Shown: piece after piece, positions 15,364-22,662 of the stretch
How the letters are laid out: each line of letters opens with the position of its first letter
Position numbering within the stretch: the first letter of the stretch is position 1
NCBI GenBank assembly: GCA_913040905.1
Contig: CAJWIC010000003.1
Coordinates: 1-22,920, forward strand
Reading direction: 5' to 3'
DNA: 22,920 bases
Origin: an uncultured Synechococcus sp.
GTDB taxonomy: Bacteria > Cyanobacteriota > Cyanobacteriia > PCC-6307 > Cyanobiaceae
Position numbers and translations under genes: made by a program
Notes under the pieces: model-generated
Databases searched by the model: none
What the model was told of the DNA's origin: nothing
Seen by the model: only the letters and a program-made list of their open reading frames with translations

Positions 15364-16430
15364 AGCGGTCAGCCGTTGCCCTCGGACTGCTGCTGGGCCT
15401 GCAGTTTGTCCTCCCTCCACTGATGGCTCGGACGCTCAAGGTGGGCGTCAGCGGCAGCGCACCTTTCGTTATCCAGAACGACGGTGATCGCAGCGGCATC
15501 AGCATCAATATCTGGCGGAAGATCGCTGAAGAAAACAACCTCTCCTACAGGCTGATTCAACAGCCAACACCTCGCGAGGGAATTCGTGCCCTGAACGAGG
15601 GAGAAATTGATCTGCTGGTGGGACCAATCAGCATCACAGCAGATCGACTCAACCTTCCAGGAGTTGATTTCACCCAGCCGTACTTCATCGGTAAAGAAGG
15701 CATCCTGCTGCCGTTGAAGCCCGCGTCACTCCTGAGTCGACTGCAGGTTTTCCTCGGATGGGCGGTGCTGTCATCGATCCTCATCTTGACCACAGTTCTG
15801 CTGGTGGTGGGCAGCCTGATCTGGCTGGCGGAACGACGCACGAACAGCGAGCAGTTTCCGGCTAAGCCCGTACCAGGCATCGCCAATGGCATGTGGTTCG
15901 CCCTCGTGACCCTGACCACCGTGGGCTACGGCGACAAGGCCCCGATCACCCGGATCGGCCGGAGCCTCACATCCGTCTGGATGGTCACCTCATTGATCGC
16001 GGTGTCGTCCTTAACCGCAAGCCTGGCTTCGGCCTTCACCCTGTTTCTCTCCGGCAACACAAGCAACAGCATCACCGACCCAGCCCAACTGAGTGGTCAA
16101 CGGGCCGCTGTGCTGGAGGGAACGAGCGGGGAAGAACTGGCGCAGGACAAAAACATGCGGGTTGTTCCATCACAGAGTCTCGGAGAAGCCATCGAGAAGG
16201 TTCTGACGAATCAAGCGGAGGTGGTGATCTTCGATCGCCCAGCAATCCGATATCACCTCAAAAACAACCCTGAACTGGCAGTGCAACTGGCTCCGTTCAC
16301 CCTGGCGGAACAGACCTATGGATTTGCATTCCGGACCGGTGATCCATTGAGAACGCCGTTGAATCTTTCCATTCTCAAGCTGCGGCGCAGTGGAGCGGTG
16401 GAAGCCCTCTCCAACGACTTGCTGAACTAA
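15360..16430 (+). CDS. GluR0-type ligand-gated potassium channel
   Basis: A 356-residue prokaryotic ionotropic glutamate receptor. Order: signal peptide (about 1-23, cleaved near MAR/TLKV); S1 half of a periplasmic amino-acid-binding domain (about 25-118), including ITADRLNLPGVDFTQPYF in which R96 is the expected alpha-carboxylate ligand; TM1 about 128-157; pore loop about 172-196 with the full potassium filter TTVGYGD (186-192); TM2 about 203-230 with SSLTASLASAF, matching the SYTANLAAF gating element; then S2 (about 235-340), with EGTSGEE and D292 in VIFDRPA as ligand-contact candidates. Synechocystis GluR0 is the known precedent. Ligand specificity is not readable. The 3' end overlaps the convergent RHH gene by 4 bases. 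Confidence 0.93.
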   Translation: MKRSAVALGLLLGLQFVLPPLMARTLKVGVSGSAPFVIQNDGDRSGISINIWRKIAEENNLSYRLIQQPTPREGIRALNEGEIDLLVGPISITADRLNLPGVDFTQPYFIGKEGILLPLKPASLLSRLQVFLGWAVLSSILILTTVLLVVGSLIWLAERRTNSEQFPAKPVPGIANGMWFALVTLTTVGYGDKAPITRIGRSLTSVWMVTSLIAVSSLTASLASAFTLFLSGNTSNSITDPAQLSGQRAAVLEGTSGEELAQDKNMRVVPSQSLGEAIEKVLTNQAEVVIFDRPAIRYHLKNNPELAVQLAPFTLAEQTYGFAFRTGDPLRTPLNLSILKLRRSGAVEALSNDLLN

Positions 16431-16708
16431 GACAGCGGTCGATGGCGGCGCAGGGCCTCCTCCACCAGATAAGCCGCGAGGTTGCCGCAGCTGCGACCTT
16501 CCTCCAGCGCATGGCGCTTCAGTTCATCCATCACTCCGCGCGGCAAGGTGACATTGATGCGCTCGGAACTGGCGGCATCAGCCACGGCAGCACTGCTGGG
16601 AGCTGGAGAGTCTCCCTCGAGGCGCTGCTGTAGCTCGTGAACAAGATCCTGGAGAATTGGCACGAAATCAACACTGTTTACACACAATTTAGTATCGATA
16701 TCACACAT
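16427..16708 (-). CDS. Ribbon-helix-helix (CopG/Arc-like) DNA-binding protein
   Basis: A 93-residue protein ending in a ribbon-helix-helix fold: ERINVTLPRGVMDELKRHALEEGRSCGNLAAYLVEEALRRH (about 50-90), i.e. a beta strand INVTLP, helix A MDELKRHALEEG, and helix B NLAAYLVEEALRR. The N-terminal part holds a short helix (PILQDLVHELQQRL) and a linker. Such proteins are dimeric repressors or antitoxins; no toxin gene is adjacent. ATG at 16708 is taken as the start. TTG at 16714 or GTG at 16663 are alternatives, and the GTG would leave the AT-rich stretch as promoter. The first codons overlap that stretch, so autoregulation with the divergent PPC-glutaredoxin gene is possible. Confidence 0.8.
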   Translation of the reverse strand: MCDIDTKLCVNSVDFVPILQDLVHELQQRLEGDSPAPSSAAVADAASSERINVTLPRGVMDELKRHALEEGRSCGNLAAYLVEEALRRHRPLS

Positions 16709-16762
16709 GCGCAAGGTTTTGCAGGGCCTGCCGCTCTTGGTCGTATCCTGTCCCCACTTTTG
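16664..16762. promoter_or_regulatory. AT-rich divergent control region
   Basis: This stretch stands out from its GC-rich surroundings, especially 16665-16706. It contains ACAC-TGTTT-ACAC (a direct repeat of ACAC), the palindrome TATCGATA (16693-16700) and the -10-like TATCCT near 16744. It sits between the RHH gene (minus) and the PPC-glutaredoxin gene (plus), so it could hold promoters for both and an operator for the RHH protein. No transcription start can be fixed from sequence alone. Confidence 0.4.
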
Positions 16763-17380
16763 ATGACCTCAATGCGTTCACTGCCGCTGAAGCTTGCTCC
16801 CGGCAGCGATCTGCGCACCAGCCTTGAGGAGCTCGCCCGGACGCAAGGCATCCAGGGATTTGTGCTGGGGGTGGTCGGCAACCTCAGCCGCGCAGCCTTC
16901 CAATGCCCGGGCCAAGCGGAGCCCACGATGCTGGAGGGCGATCTCGAAGTGATCACCCTGAATGGCACCCTCGCACCGGAGGGTGTGCATCTTCATCTCA
17001 GCCTTTCCGATGGAGCTTGCCAGGTGTGGGGCGGTCATCTCGAGCCTGGAACACTGGTTCAGAAAGGCGTCGATGTGCTGGTCGGGGTGCTGAGTCAAGC
17101 TCCGATCCAGGCTGAATCCCCAGCGGCAGCGCCGACGCCACGGCTTGAAATCGCTGTACTGCCGGGATGTCCCTGGTGCAGCCGCGCACTTCGGTTGCTG
17201 CGCACCCTGGCATTGCCCCATACGGTGATCACCGTCAACAACGACGCCGATTTCGCTGCCTGCCAGAGCCGCAGCGGCATGGGCACCTTCCCGCAGGTGT
17301 TCATCGACGGAACAGTGATTGGCGGCTACGACGACCTCACAGCCCTGCACGCCGCCGGTGAACTCGAAACCCTCCGCTGA
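16763..17380 (+). CDS. PPC (DUF296) domain-glutaredoxin fusion
   Basis: A 205-residue two-domain protein. Residues about 4-113 form a PPC/DUF296 domain: MRSLPLKLAPGSDLRTSLEELA, GFVLGVVGNLSRAAFQ, LEVITLNGTLAPEGVHLHLS with H76 and H78, and WGGHL with H92, the trio typical of the family metal site. Residues about 128-205 form a glutaredoxin: active site CPWC (136-139), TFPQVFIDG with the cis-proline, and GGYDDL for glutathione binding. PPC domains occur in AT-hook proteins and as stand-alone bacterial proteins; joined to a glutaredoxin the role is unknown, perhaps redox-sensitive binding. ATG at 16763 is chosen; ATG at 16772 would remove three residues. The DUF6737 gene starts inside its 3' end. 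Confidence 0.9.
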   Translation: MTSMRSLPLKLAPGSDLRTSLEELARTQGIQGFVLGVVGNLSRAAFQCPGQAEPTMLEGDLEVITLNGTLAPEGVHLHLSLSDGACQVWGGHLEPGTLVQKGVDVLVGVLSQAPIQAESPAAAPTPRLEIAVLPGCPWCSRALRLLRTLALPHTVITVNNDADFAACQSRSGMGTFPQVFIDGTVIGGYDDLTALHAAGELETLR

Positions 17381-17585
17381 CCAGCCGCCGTTCTGGTCAC
17401 TCAAACCCTGGTGGTGCCAGCCCTGGACCATCATCGCCACCGGCTCAGCAGTGATCGGGGCTTCCTGGTGGTGGCCCGGACGGCTTTGGATCAGCCTCCC
17501 CATTGCCCTTGCTGTGGCTGCCTGGTGGCTGCTGTTTCTGGTGATCGTGCCCGCGGCCTACCGCTCCGGAGAACTCCAGCCTTGA
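17358..17585 (+). CDS. DUF6737 small membrane protein
   Basis: A 75-residue membrane protein of the cyanobacterial DUF6737 type. A short polar N terminus leads to FWSLKPWWCQPWTII, then two hydrophobic helices (about 25-42 and 46-66) with Trp-rich boundaries (SWWWPGRLW, AAWWLLFLVIVPAAY) and a short polar end. GTG at 17358 is favoured: it yields MNSKPSADQPPFW and overlaps the glutaredoxin fusion by 23 bases. An ATG at 17319 would put a longer stretch inside the upstream gene. Its TGA forms a TTGA overlap with the cupin start, so the three plus-strand genes look like one operon. Function unknown. Confidence 0.78.
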   Translation: MNSKPSADQPPFWSLKPWWCQPWTIIATGSAVIGASWWWPGRLWISLPIALAVAAWWLLFLVIVPAAYRSGELQP

Positions 17586-18085
17586 CCAACGACACTCCGA
17601 CCGACGTGCGACTGAAGCGGGTGGATCAAGCCCTCTTCGATCGCGTGGCCAGGATGGCTCTGGCACAGCCACGACTCCGCAAGAATCACAACCTGCACCA
17701 GGACAGTGACCTGGTGCAGCGTTTTCTGAACGTGCTCCAACCAGGCACCTATGTGCGGCCCCACCGGCACGTGCGCGATCAACCCGGAACCGGGTTCGAG
17801 TGCTTCCTGGTGCTGCAGGGGGCCATCGGTCTTTTGGTGATGGACAGCAGCGGCGCAATCGTTCAGCAGGAGCGACTGGAGGCCAACGGACCTTTGCGGG
17901 GCATCGAGTTAGCGGAGAACCAGTTCCACACCCTGGTCGCCCTGGAAGCCGACACGGTGATGTTCGAGCTGAAGCAAGGGCCCTATCAACCCACCGAAGA
18001 CAAGGATTTTCTGAGGGGCTTCCCCCTGGAAGGGTGTGAAGAGGCCAGGCTTCAGGAAATGCGCTGGCGCGAATGCTTCGACTAG
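17582..18085 (+). CDS. WbuC-type cupin metalloprotein
   Basis: A 167-residue cupin of the WbuC family, found in polysaccharide gene clusters and elsewhere. The family signature is clear: RKNHNLHQDSDLVQRFLNVLQPGTYVRPHRH (H61 and H63 as metal ligands), then GFECFLVLQG with the cupin glutamate, and FHTLVAL with H116. Length matches the family. The start is TTG at 17582; the first Met lies in the middle of the N-terminal helix, so an ATG start would truncate the protein. The TTG overlaps the preceding stop (TTGA). No other polysaccharide gene is near, so its role here is open. The stop overlaps the convergent small gene by 4 bases (CTAG). Confidence 0.88.
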   Translation: MTNDTPTDVRLKRVDQALFDRVARMALAQPRLRKNHNLHQDSDLVQRFLNVLQPGTYVRPHRHVRDQPGTGFECFLVLQGAIGLLVMDSSGAIVQQERLEANGPLRGIELAENQFHTLVALEADTVMFELKQGPYQPTEDKDFLRGFPLEGCEEARLQEMRWRECFD

Positions 18086-18288
18086 GCCGACGCAGTGCGG
18101 GATTCCTCGCGTGAGCGCTGCTTTTCCTCCAGCAGCTCACGCTCCAGCTGATCAATCAAACGGCTCACCAGCGCCTGAAATTCCGGCTGGCACCCACGGA
18201 AAGCCGCCTTGTGACGAATCGGCTCATTGCGCATGCGCAGATCAGTGAGCATCAGTTGCAGGGAATCGATCCTGGCGTTGGTGTTCAT
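18082..18288 (-). CDS. Small helical hypothetical protein
   Basis: A 68-residue protein from ATG at 18288; ATG at 18294 adds two residues. Sequence: IDSLQLMLTDLRMRNEPIRHKAAFRG, then PEFQALVSRLIDQLERELLEEKQRS, so two amphipathic helices, the second coiled-coil-like and charged, with a Ser/Arg-rich tail. There are no membrane segments and one Cys. I cannot name a family. Upstream extension to 18498 reads through sequence antisense-like to the oxidoreductase gene and looks non-coding. It lies 73 bases downstream of the FAD oxidoreductase on the same strand and converges on the cupin gene. Confidence 0.6.
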   Translation of the reverse strand: MNTNARIDSLQLMLTDLRMRNEPIRHKAAFRGCQPEFQALVSRLIDQLERELLEEKQRSREESRTASA

Positions 18289-18361
18289 GTCCATCCGTGC
18301 CGGTGGCTGAAGACTATGACGCGCGAATGCGTGGGCAATGGCGATCAGCCTCTGATCGGGA

Positions 18362-19894
18362 TCACAGGCCCAGCTCCTGCAACAGCCTGCGCTGGGCCTG
18401 CCGGCCGACGATTCCATGGGCCGCCAGGGCCCCACTGGCGGCCACCGGGGGGATGCCAATTCCCGGGAAGGTGCTGGCGCCACAAAGCCAGAGCCCATCG
18501 AGCGGCGTGGTCACGCCAGGGAACAGTCCTTCCGCAGCGGAAAGAGCAGGGCCATAGCTGCCGCGATGCACATTGAGGAAATGGCGATGGGTCTGAGGCG
18601 TCCCCTCCATCACCACCTGGCACCGTTCACGGATATCTGGGATGCGTCGTTCCAGCACCTGCCAGAACACGGAGCAGCGCTCTGTTTTCAAGGCTTCGTA
18701 AGCCTCACTTCCCCGGGGCAGATCCGCCCACAGCGCCCAGGGTTCACTGGCCGGTGTGTAGCCGTGCAACACATGCTGACCGGGCGGTGCCATCGCAGGA
18801 TCCAGAACAGATGGCACCGACAACACCACGGCGTTGCGTTCCGCCGCAATCCCCCGCTGCCAGTCGTCGACCCAGACGGTGTGAATCGGTAGATCGTCCA
18901 GACCACTGGAATCGAAGCCGAGATGCAGATGGAGAAAGCCATTGCAGGCTGGTGTCTCAGCACGTTCCCGTTGCCAACTGACGGCGACGTCCTGGGGCAA
19001 CAGATGCAGGGTGCTCCAGACGTCGGCATTGCTGACGATCTGATCGGCGTGAATCAACTCGCCATTGCTGAGGGCAACGCCAACAGCCTGGGAGTCATCC
19101 ATCAGGATTCGCTCCACCCTGGACGCCGTTCGCAGATCACCACCGTGGCGCTTCAGTCCCTCCACCAGGGCATTCACCACAGCGGCACTGCCCCCGACGG
19201 GGTAATCGAGGCAGGCCTCCGGCTCGAACCATTCGCCGAACAACGTCGCCATCGCCGCTGCGTTGGTGTCCCCCATCGGCATGCCGCTGATCAGGAAACA
19301 GAGCAGATCAACCCAATGACGCAGAAACTCATCCTTCAGATGACGATCAACCAAAGGACCGAAGGCTCCAGAGAGATGCCGCATCGCCGGGAGGTGTTTC
19401 AGCAGGCGGGGGCCGCGTTCGAGCAGCTGGGCCATCGCATCCAAACCAGGGCGCAGCGCCAGCAACGGCAGAGCGTTGGCGGCTGCAGCGATGGGACGTA
19501 ACACCTCACCGAAGCGTCGCCATTCCTCGACGGCTGCAACCCCGCGCAGATCCCGAACAATCTCTGCAAAGCCAGCCGCTCCGACTGGAATCCTCAGATC
19601 ACCCTCCGGCAGCAGCACATCCCAACTGCTGTAGGGGATCACCTCCAGGGGCTGATCCAGGGCCCGCAGAATCTGAGCCAAAGGATTAGCGCTGGGCCAA
19701 CGGGCCAGTCCACTCCACAGCGACGGACCCGATTCGAAGTGGTATCCCTGACGCTGGAATCCATGGGCGGCTCCACCAGGCTGCGTGTGAGCCTCGAGCA
19801 CCAGCACCTCTCGTCCGGCTCGGGCGCAAAGGGCAGCGCAGCAGAGACCACCGATGCCGCTGCCGATCACAACCACATCGACCCTGTCCTTCAC
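18362..19894 (-). CDS. Carotenoid isomerase/desaturase-like FAD oxidoreductase
   Basis: A 510-residue flavoprotein of the phytoene desaturase/CrtISO superfamily. The N terminus has the dinucleotide fold VDVVVIGSGIGGLCCAALCARAG (GSGIGG at 11-16), LVLEAHTQPGGAAHGF and YHFESGPSLWSGL. A DYPVGGSAAVVNALVEGLKRHGG segment and ADQIVSNADVWSTLH follow, and the C terminus carries the second FAD block DGLWLCGASTFPGIGIPP. Marine cyanobacteria have several paralogues (CrtH, CrtP/CrtQ-like and others); I cannot say which reaction it runs, so the substrate, a carotenoid or other polyprenoid, is inference. The start is GTG at 19894, fitting the beta strand; the in-frame region up to 20083 is low-complexity and antisense to the rhomboid gene. 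Confidence 0.85.
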   Translation of the reverse strand: MKDRVDVVVIGSGIGGLCCAALCARAGREVLVLEAHTQPGGAAHGFQRQGYHFESGPSLWSGLARWPSANPLAQILRALDQPLEVIPYSSWDVLLPEGDLRIPVGAAGFAEIVRDLRGVAAVEEWRRFGEVLRPIAAAANALPLLALRPGLDAMAQLLERGPRLLKHLPAMRHLSGAFGPLVDRHLKDEFLRHWVDLLCFLISGMPMGDTNAAAMATLFGEWFEPEACLDYPVGGSAAVVNALVEGLKRHGGDLRTASRVERILMDDSQAVGVALSNGELIHADQIVSNADVWSTLHLLPQDVAVSWQRERAETPACNGFLHLHLGFDSSGLDDLPIHTVWVDDWQRGIAAERNAVVLSVPSVLDPAMAPPGQHVLHGYTPASEPWALWADLPRGSEAYEALKTERCSVFWQVLERRIPDIRERCQVVMEGTPQTHRHFLNVHRGSYGPALSAAEGLFPGVTTPLDGLWLCGASTFPGIGIPPVAASGALAAHGIVGRQAQRRLLQELGL

Positions 19895-19941
19895 CCAACC
19901 CAGCCCATGGGAGTCATCATTGTGATCCCTGCCTGCTGGAG

Positions 19942-20499
19942 ATGGGTGGCCGCTGGCTGATTCCGTTGCTGTTGCTGGGTCTCGCCTGGGGACAGGAACT
20001 GATCGATCAACTGTTCTGGGGTGGTCAGTGGAATCTGCCGATGGGGCCCGGGCTGCCGCTGTGGAGCATCCTGACCGCACCATTCAGCCACTCGGGCTTC
20101 GGCCATCTGATCTCCAACACGTTGGTCTTCCTGCCCCTGAGCTGGTTGGTGCTGACGCGGGGCAGACGTGATTACCTCGCCGTGTGGATTGGCGTGCTGT
20201 TCGTTGCGATTCCAATCGCCATGCTGTGGCCAGCGAGAAGCCATGGGCTCTCCGGTGTGGTCTATGGATTGCTCGGCTATCTCCTGTTAATCGGCTTTCT
20301 GGAACGAAGAATCGTCCCAATTCTTCTGGGAGGACTCACCTTCTGGTGGTATGGCTCAGCCCTGCTGGCCTTGATCCCCGGAGTCTCTCCCGCTGGTGTG
20401 AGCTGGATCGGCCACGCCGGCGGATTTCTGGGGGGCCTGCTTGCAGCGTTCAGCGTGCGAAAAGACCCCGATCAAGCAGCTCAGATCAAGGGAAGCTGA
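19942..20499 (+). CDS. Rhomboid family intramembrane serine protease
   Basis: A 185-residue polytopic membrane protein with rhomboid hallmarks: FSHSGFGHLISNTLVFLPL (H55 and N59, the HxxxN element), HGLSGVVYGLLGY (catalytic Ser104 in GxSGxxxGxxG) and WIGHAGGFLGG (catalytic His158). About six hydrophobic helices are visible, the core number. Rhomboids cut transmembrane segments of substrate proteins inside the membrane; the substrate here is unknown. The ATG at 19942 gives a short cytoplasmic N terminus; the gene diverges from the FAD oxidoreductase across 47 bases. Its last 19 bases overlap the 3' end of the convergent cyclophilin-cupredoxin gene. Confidence 0.9.
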   Translation: MGGRWLIPLLLLGLAWGQELIDQLFWGGQWNLPMGPGLPLWSILTAPFSHSGFGHLISNTLVFLPLSWLVLTRGRRDYLAVWIGVLFVAIPIAMLWPARSHGLSGVVYGLLGYLLLIGFLERRIVPILLGGLTFWWYGSALLALIPGVSPAGVSWIGHAGGFLGGLLAAFSVRKDPDQAAQIKGS

Positions 20500-21896
20500 C
20501 CGACTGAATCCAGGGCCATTCTGTAATACCCCCCTGAACCGTCCACGACTGGATCGCTGATGTCTGTCTCAGTCACAAGCTCCTGAACAGGTTCCGGAAC
20601 TGGGGTGATCTTTTGACCCTTGATGGAGAAGGTTCCAATCATCGACGGATGCGATGTACAGAAGTAGGACAACACTCCTTCCTTCTTGAAGGCTTTGCGA
20701 TCAGATTTACGAACCTGGAATGTCACAACCTCGGAGCCAGTGATGCCATCCAGGAAGCCTCCGTCGCCTTTAATCTTCAAGGCATCCGAAGACTCCTGAT
20801 TGAAGCCTGAGTCGCCTATATAGAAGGGATGACTCTCCACCTCACTAAACCGGGAGAATCGATAGGTCTTCTTGACATTGATCTTGAAATTTTTATATTC
20901 ATCTCCATTCGAATTCAAGAAACGGTAGAAAGGTTCTTCGAAAGAACCTGCATCGACAAACACATCAATCACCTTGTTGCGCTTCTTCGAGGAACGTGCC
21001 AAGGCACGAGCCTGAGGGGCATCTCCGATGACAACATCGAAGCTATCGACATCAACAGTGCCATCGATCAATGAGATGGCTTCAACCGTAATTTCTGCGG
21101 TACCAACCCCATCTTCGGCAGCCTTGAGCTTGATCTGTCGATTCTTACTGACACGGGCTTCGACAACAGATTCATCGGAACTCTCTACATTGAGCAAATA
21201 GGGCTGGTCATTAAGTTTTAATTTTTTAACTCCAGAAACAATAAGAAAATCATCCGGGGATATCACAGCAGAACCATCATCATTGACATCCAAACCCCAT
21301 AACGGAAGCTCGCTAAATACACCCCCAAAATTAAAAACTTCTGCCGAGGCCAACTGATCAACAACATTCATCCCCTGCCCAAGCACGTTGGCAAAAACAG
21401 TGAATCCGCCATTCTGCGTATCAAGCGGAACATTTTCTTCAAGATTAAAGAACCACTGACTCGTGGCACTGTTTGGATCTCCACCCAACTTGGCCATGGC
21501 AAGGGTTCCACGCGAATTTAGATTGCCAGGCTCATTCTTAATCGCTTTAAAAGAATTAATGGGATCAATCGAACCGCCTTCTTCAGCAGATCGATCTGGA
21601 GCAGTAAAGCCACCACCCTGAAGAACAAAACCAGGAACAGATCGATGAAAAATAGAGTTATCGTAAAGGCCTTTTTTAGCGTATTTCAGGAAGTTCTTAA
21701 CCGTCTTCTTGGTCACAGTCCCTGCAGAGCCCTTCTTGTTGAACATCTCCAGGTAAATAGTGGAATCACCAAGTTGGTTGTTGGTTGACAACTCCACCAC
21801 TGTCCCCACGGCAGCCGAAGCCCCAAACCCTTTGGGCGGTTTCACCTTGGCCTGCTCGGAACGACTCAGGGACAGATCGTTGAAAGCGGAAGCCAT
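20481..21896 (-). CDS. Cyclophilin-cupredoxin fusion protein
   Basis: A 471-residue multidomain protein. Residues about 30-222 form a cyclophilin-type peptidyl-prolyl isomerase: SIFHRSVPGFVLQGGGF with the catalytic Arg85, GTLAMAKLGGDPNSATSQWFFNL and FTVFANVLGQGMNVVD. Residues about 225-295 look like an Ig-like/BIG beta domain. Residues about 335-428 resemble a cupredoxin, with H356 in ESHPFYIG and C413, H416 and M419 in YFCTSHPSMIG, in the order of type 1 copper ligands. No Sec signal peptide is seen; the N terminus MASAFNDLSLSRS is polar. Base composition is markedly lower in GC than neighbours (about 20860-21780). Copper binding and export by another route are inference. Confidence 0.85.
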   Translation of the reverse strand: MASAFNDLSLSRSEQAKVKPPKGFGASAAVGTVVELSTNNQLGDSTIYLEMFNKKGSAGTVTKKTVKNFLKYAKKGLYDNSIFHRSVPGFVLQGGGFTAPDRSAEEGGSIDPINSFKAIKNEPGNLNSRGTLAMAKLGGDPNSATSQWFFNLEENVPLDTQNGGFTVFANVLGQGMNVVDQLASAEVFNFGGVFSELPLWGLDVNDDGSAVISPDDFLIVSGVKKLKLNDQPYLLNVESSDESVVEARVSKNRQIKLKAAEDGVGTAEITVEAISLIDGTVDVDSFDVVIGDAPQARALARSSKKRNKVIDVFVDAGSFEEPFYRFLNSNGDEYKNFKINVKKTYRFSRFSEVESHPFYIGDSGFNQESSDALKIKGDGGFLDGITGSEVVTFQVRKSDRKAFKKEGVLSYFCTSHPSMIGTFSIKGQKITPVPEPVQELVTETDISDPVVDGSGGYYRMALDSVGQLPLI

Positions 21897-21920
21897 TCAC
21901 CAGGTGCTAAGGCTTCAAAC

Positions 21921-22658
21921 TTAGCTGGGATCAATGATGAGATAGGGCTTAAGAAAGTCCAGCGGAGCCGCCATGTCATCGGCAAAACCGAGCAGATGTG
22001 TCTCCCGTCGCTCGTAGAGCAGAGAACCATCCTCATCCAGAAGAAAAGTGCCACCTCGCTGGGCAATGTGGTCATCGCAGGGCACATAGATGCGCCAATT
22101 GCTGAGCACCTCGCCCATGTTGCGCAACCGCTTGGTGGCAAGTTCAAAGGGCCGCTGAAATCCACGCCCTCCGGCACGAGCGAACATGGCGGCACGAAAA
22201 GCCGGCAATGGCCAGGCCTTCACCTCTTCCTCATCCGCAAAGATCTGCGGAGCTGAGCGATCTCCCGTGTAGCCACGAAGCACCTCCTGCAATGTGCCCG
22301 GGGAACCGATACCAGCACACATCAAGAGAAATCCGGGCCAGGGTCCTCCAGGGACCTGCAAGCCGCCATAGAGGTTGAGGGCCTCATGCAGCTCTGAACT
22401 GCTGTCCACCGTGAGGGCGGGCCGCGGGAAGCCGGTGAAGGTACAGAAGCGCTCAGCCCCTGCTGCATCTCCGATCGCAAATGCCTGAAGATCAATCCTG
22501 GCCAGCTCGAGCTCAGCCAGGCGGGGCACCAGTGCCTGGGCGTATTCCATCGAATCGAAATCGCCAAGCTGTCCCATCACGATGACGAGACGCTTGTAAC
22601 CAGCTGCTGTATCTGGATTTTTACCGATTCGATCCAACAGTGCCTGAGGTGCCTTCAT
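21921..22658 (-). CDS. AhpC/TSA-like (peroxiredoxin-like) protein
   Basis: A 245-residue protein with thioredoxin-fold elements of the AhpC/TSA-like group: LVIVMGQLGDFDSMEYAQ, LARIDLQAFAIGDAAGAERFCTFTGFPRPALTVDSSSELHEALNLYGGL, and a final GGTFLLDEDGSLLYERRETHLLGFAD. The strand-turn pattern 'd..lyval' of peroxiredoxin-like PRXL2/AhpC-TSA proteins fits, but the canonical peroxidatic TxxC is absent; the cysteines present (FCTFTG, LLMCAGIG, VPCDDH) lie elsewhere, so peroxidase activity is doubtful. The start is ATG at 22658; in-frame reading continues upstream to 22913 but as Trp-rich, unlikely sequence. It lies 24 bases upstream of the cyclophilin gene and 4 bases downstream of a possible gene end at 22663. 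Confidence 0.72.
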   Translation of the reverse strand: MKAPQALLDRIGKNPDTAAGYKRLVIVMGQLGDFDSMEYAQALVPRLAELELARIDLQAFAIGDAAGAERFCTFTGFPRPALTVDSSSELHEALNLYGGLQVPGGPWPGFLLMCAGIGSPGTLQEVLRGYTGDRSAPQIFADEEEVKAWPLPAFRAAMFARAGGRGFQRPFELATKRLRNMGEVLSNWRIYVPCDDHIAQRGGTFLLDEDGSLLYERRETHLLGFADDMAAPLDFLKPYLIIDPS

Positions 22659-22662
22659 CGGT

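Noticed and set aside
16637..16762. 42-residue N-terminal extension of the PPC-glutaredoxin protein
   Set aside because: It passes through the AT-rich control region and the start of the RHH gene, and the PPC domain begins immediately after the ATG at 16763.
19895..20083. N-terminal extension of the FAD oxidoreductase by 63 residues
   Set aside because: It is antisense to the rhomboid gene and low-complexity. The dinucleotide fold begins at the GTG at 19894.
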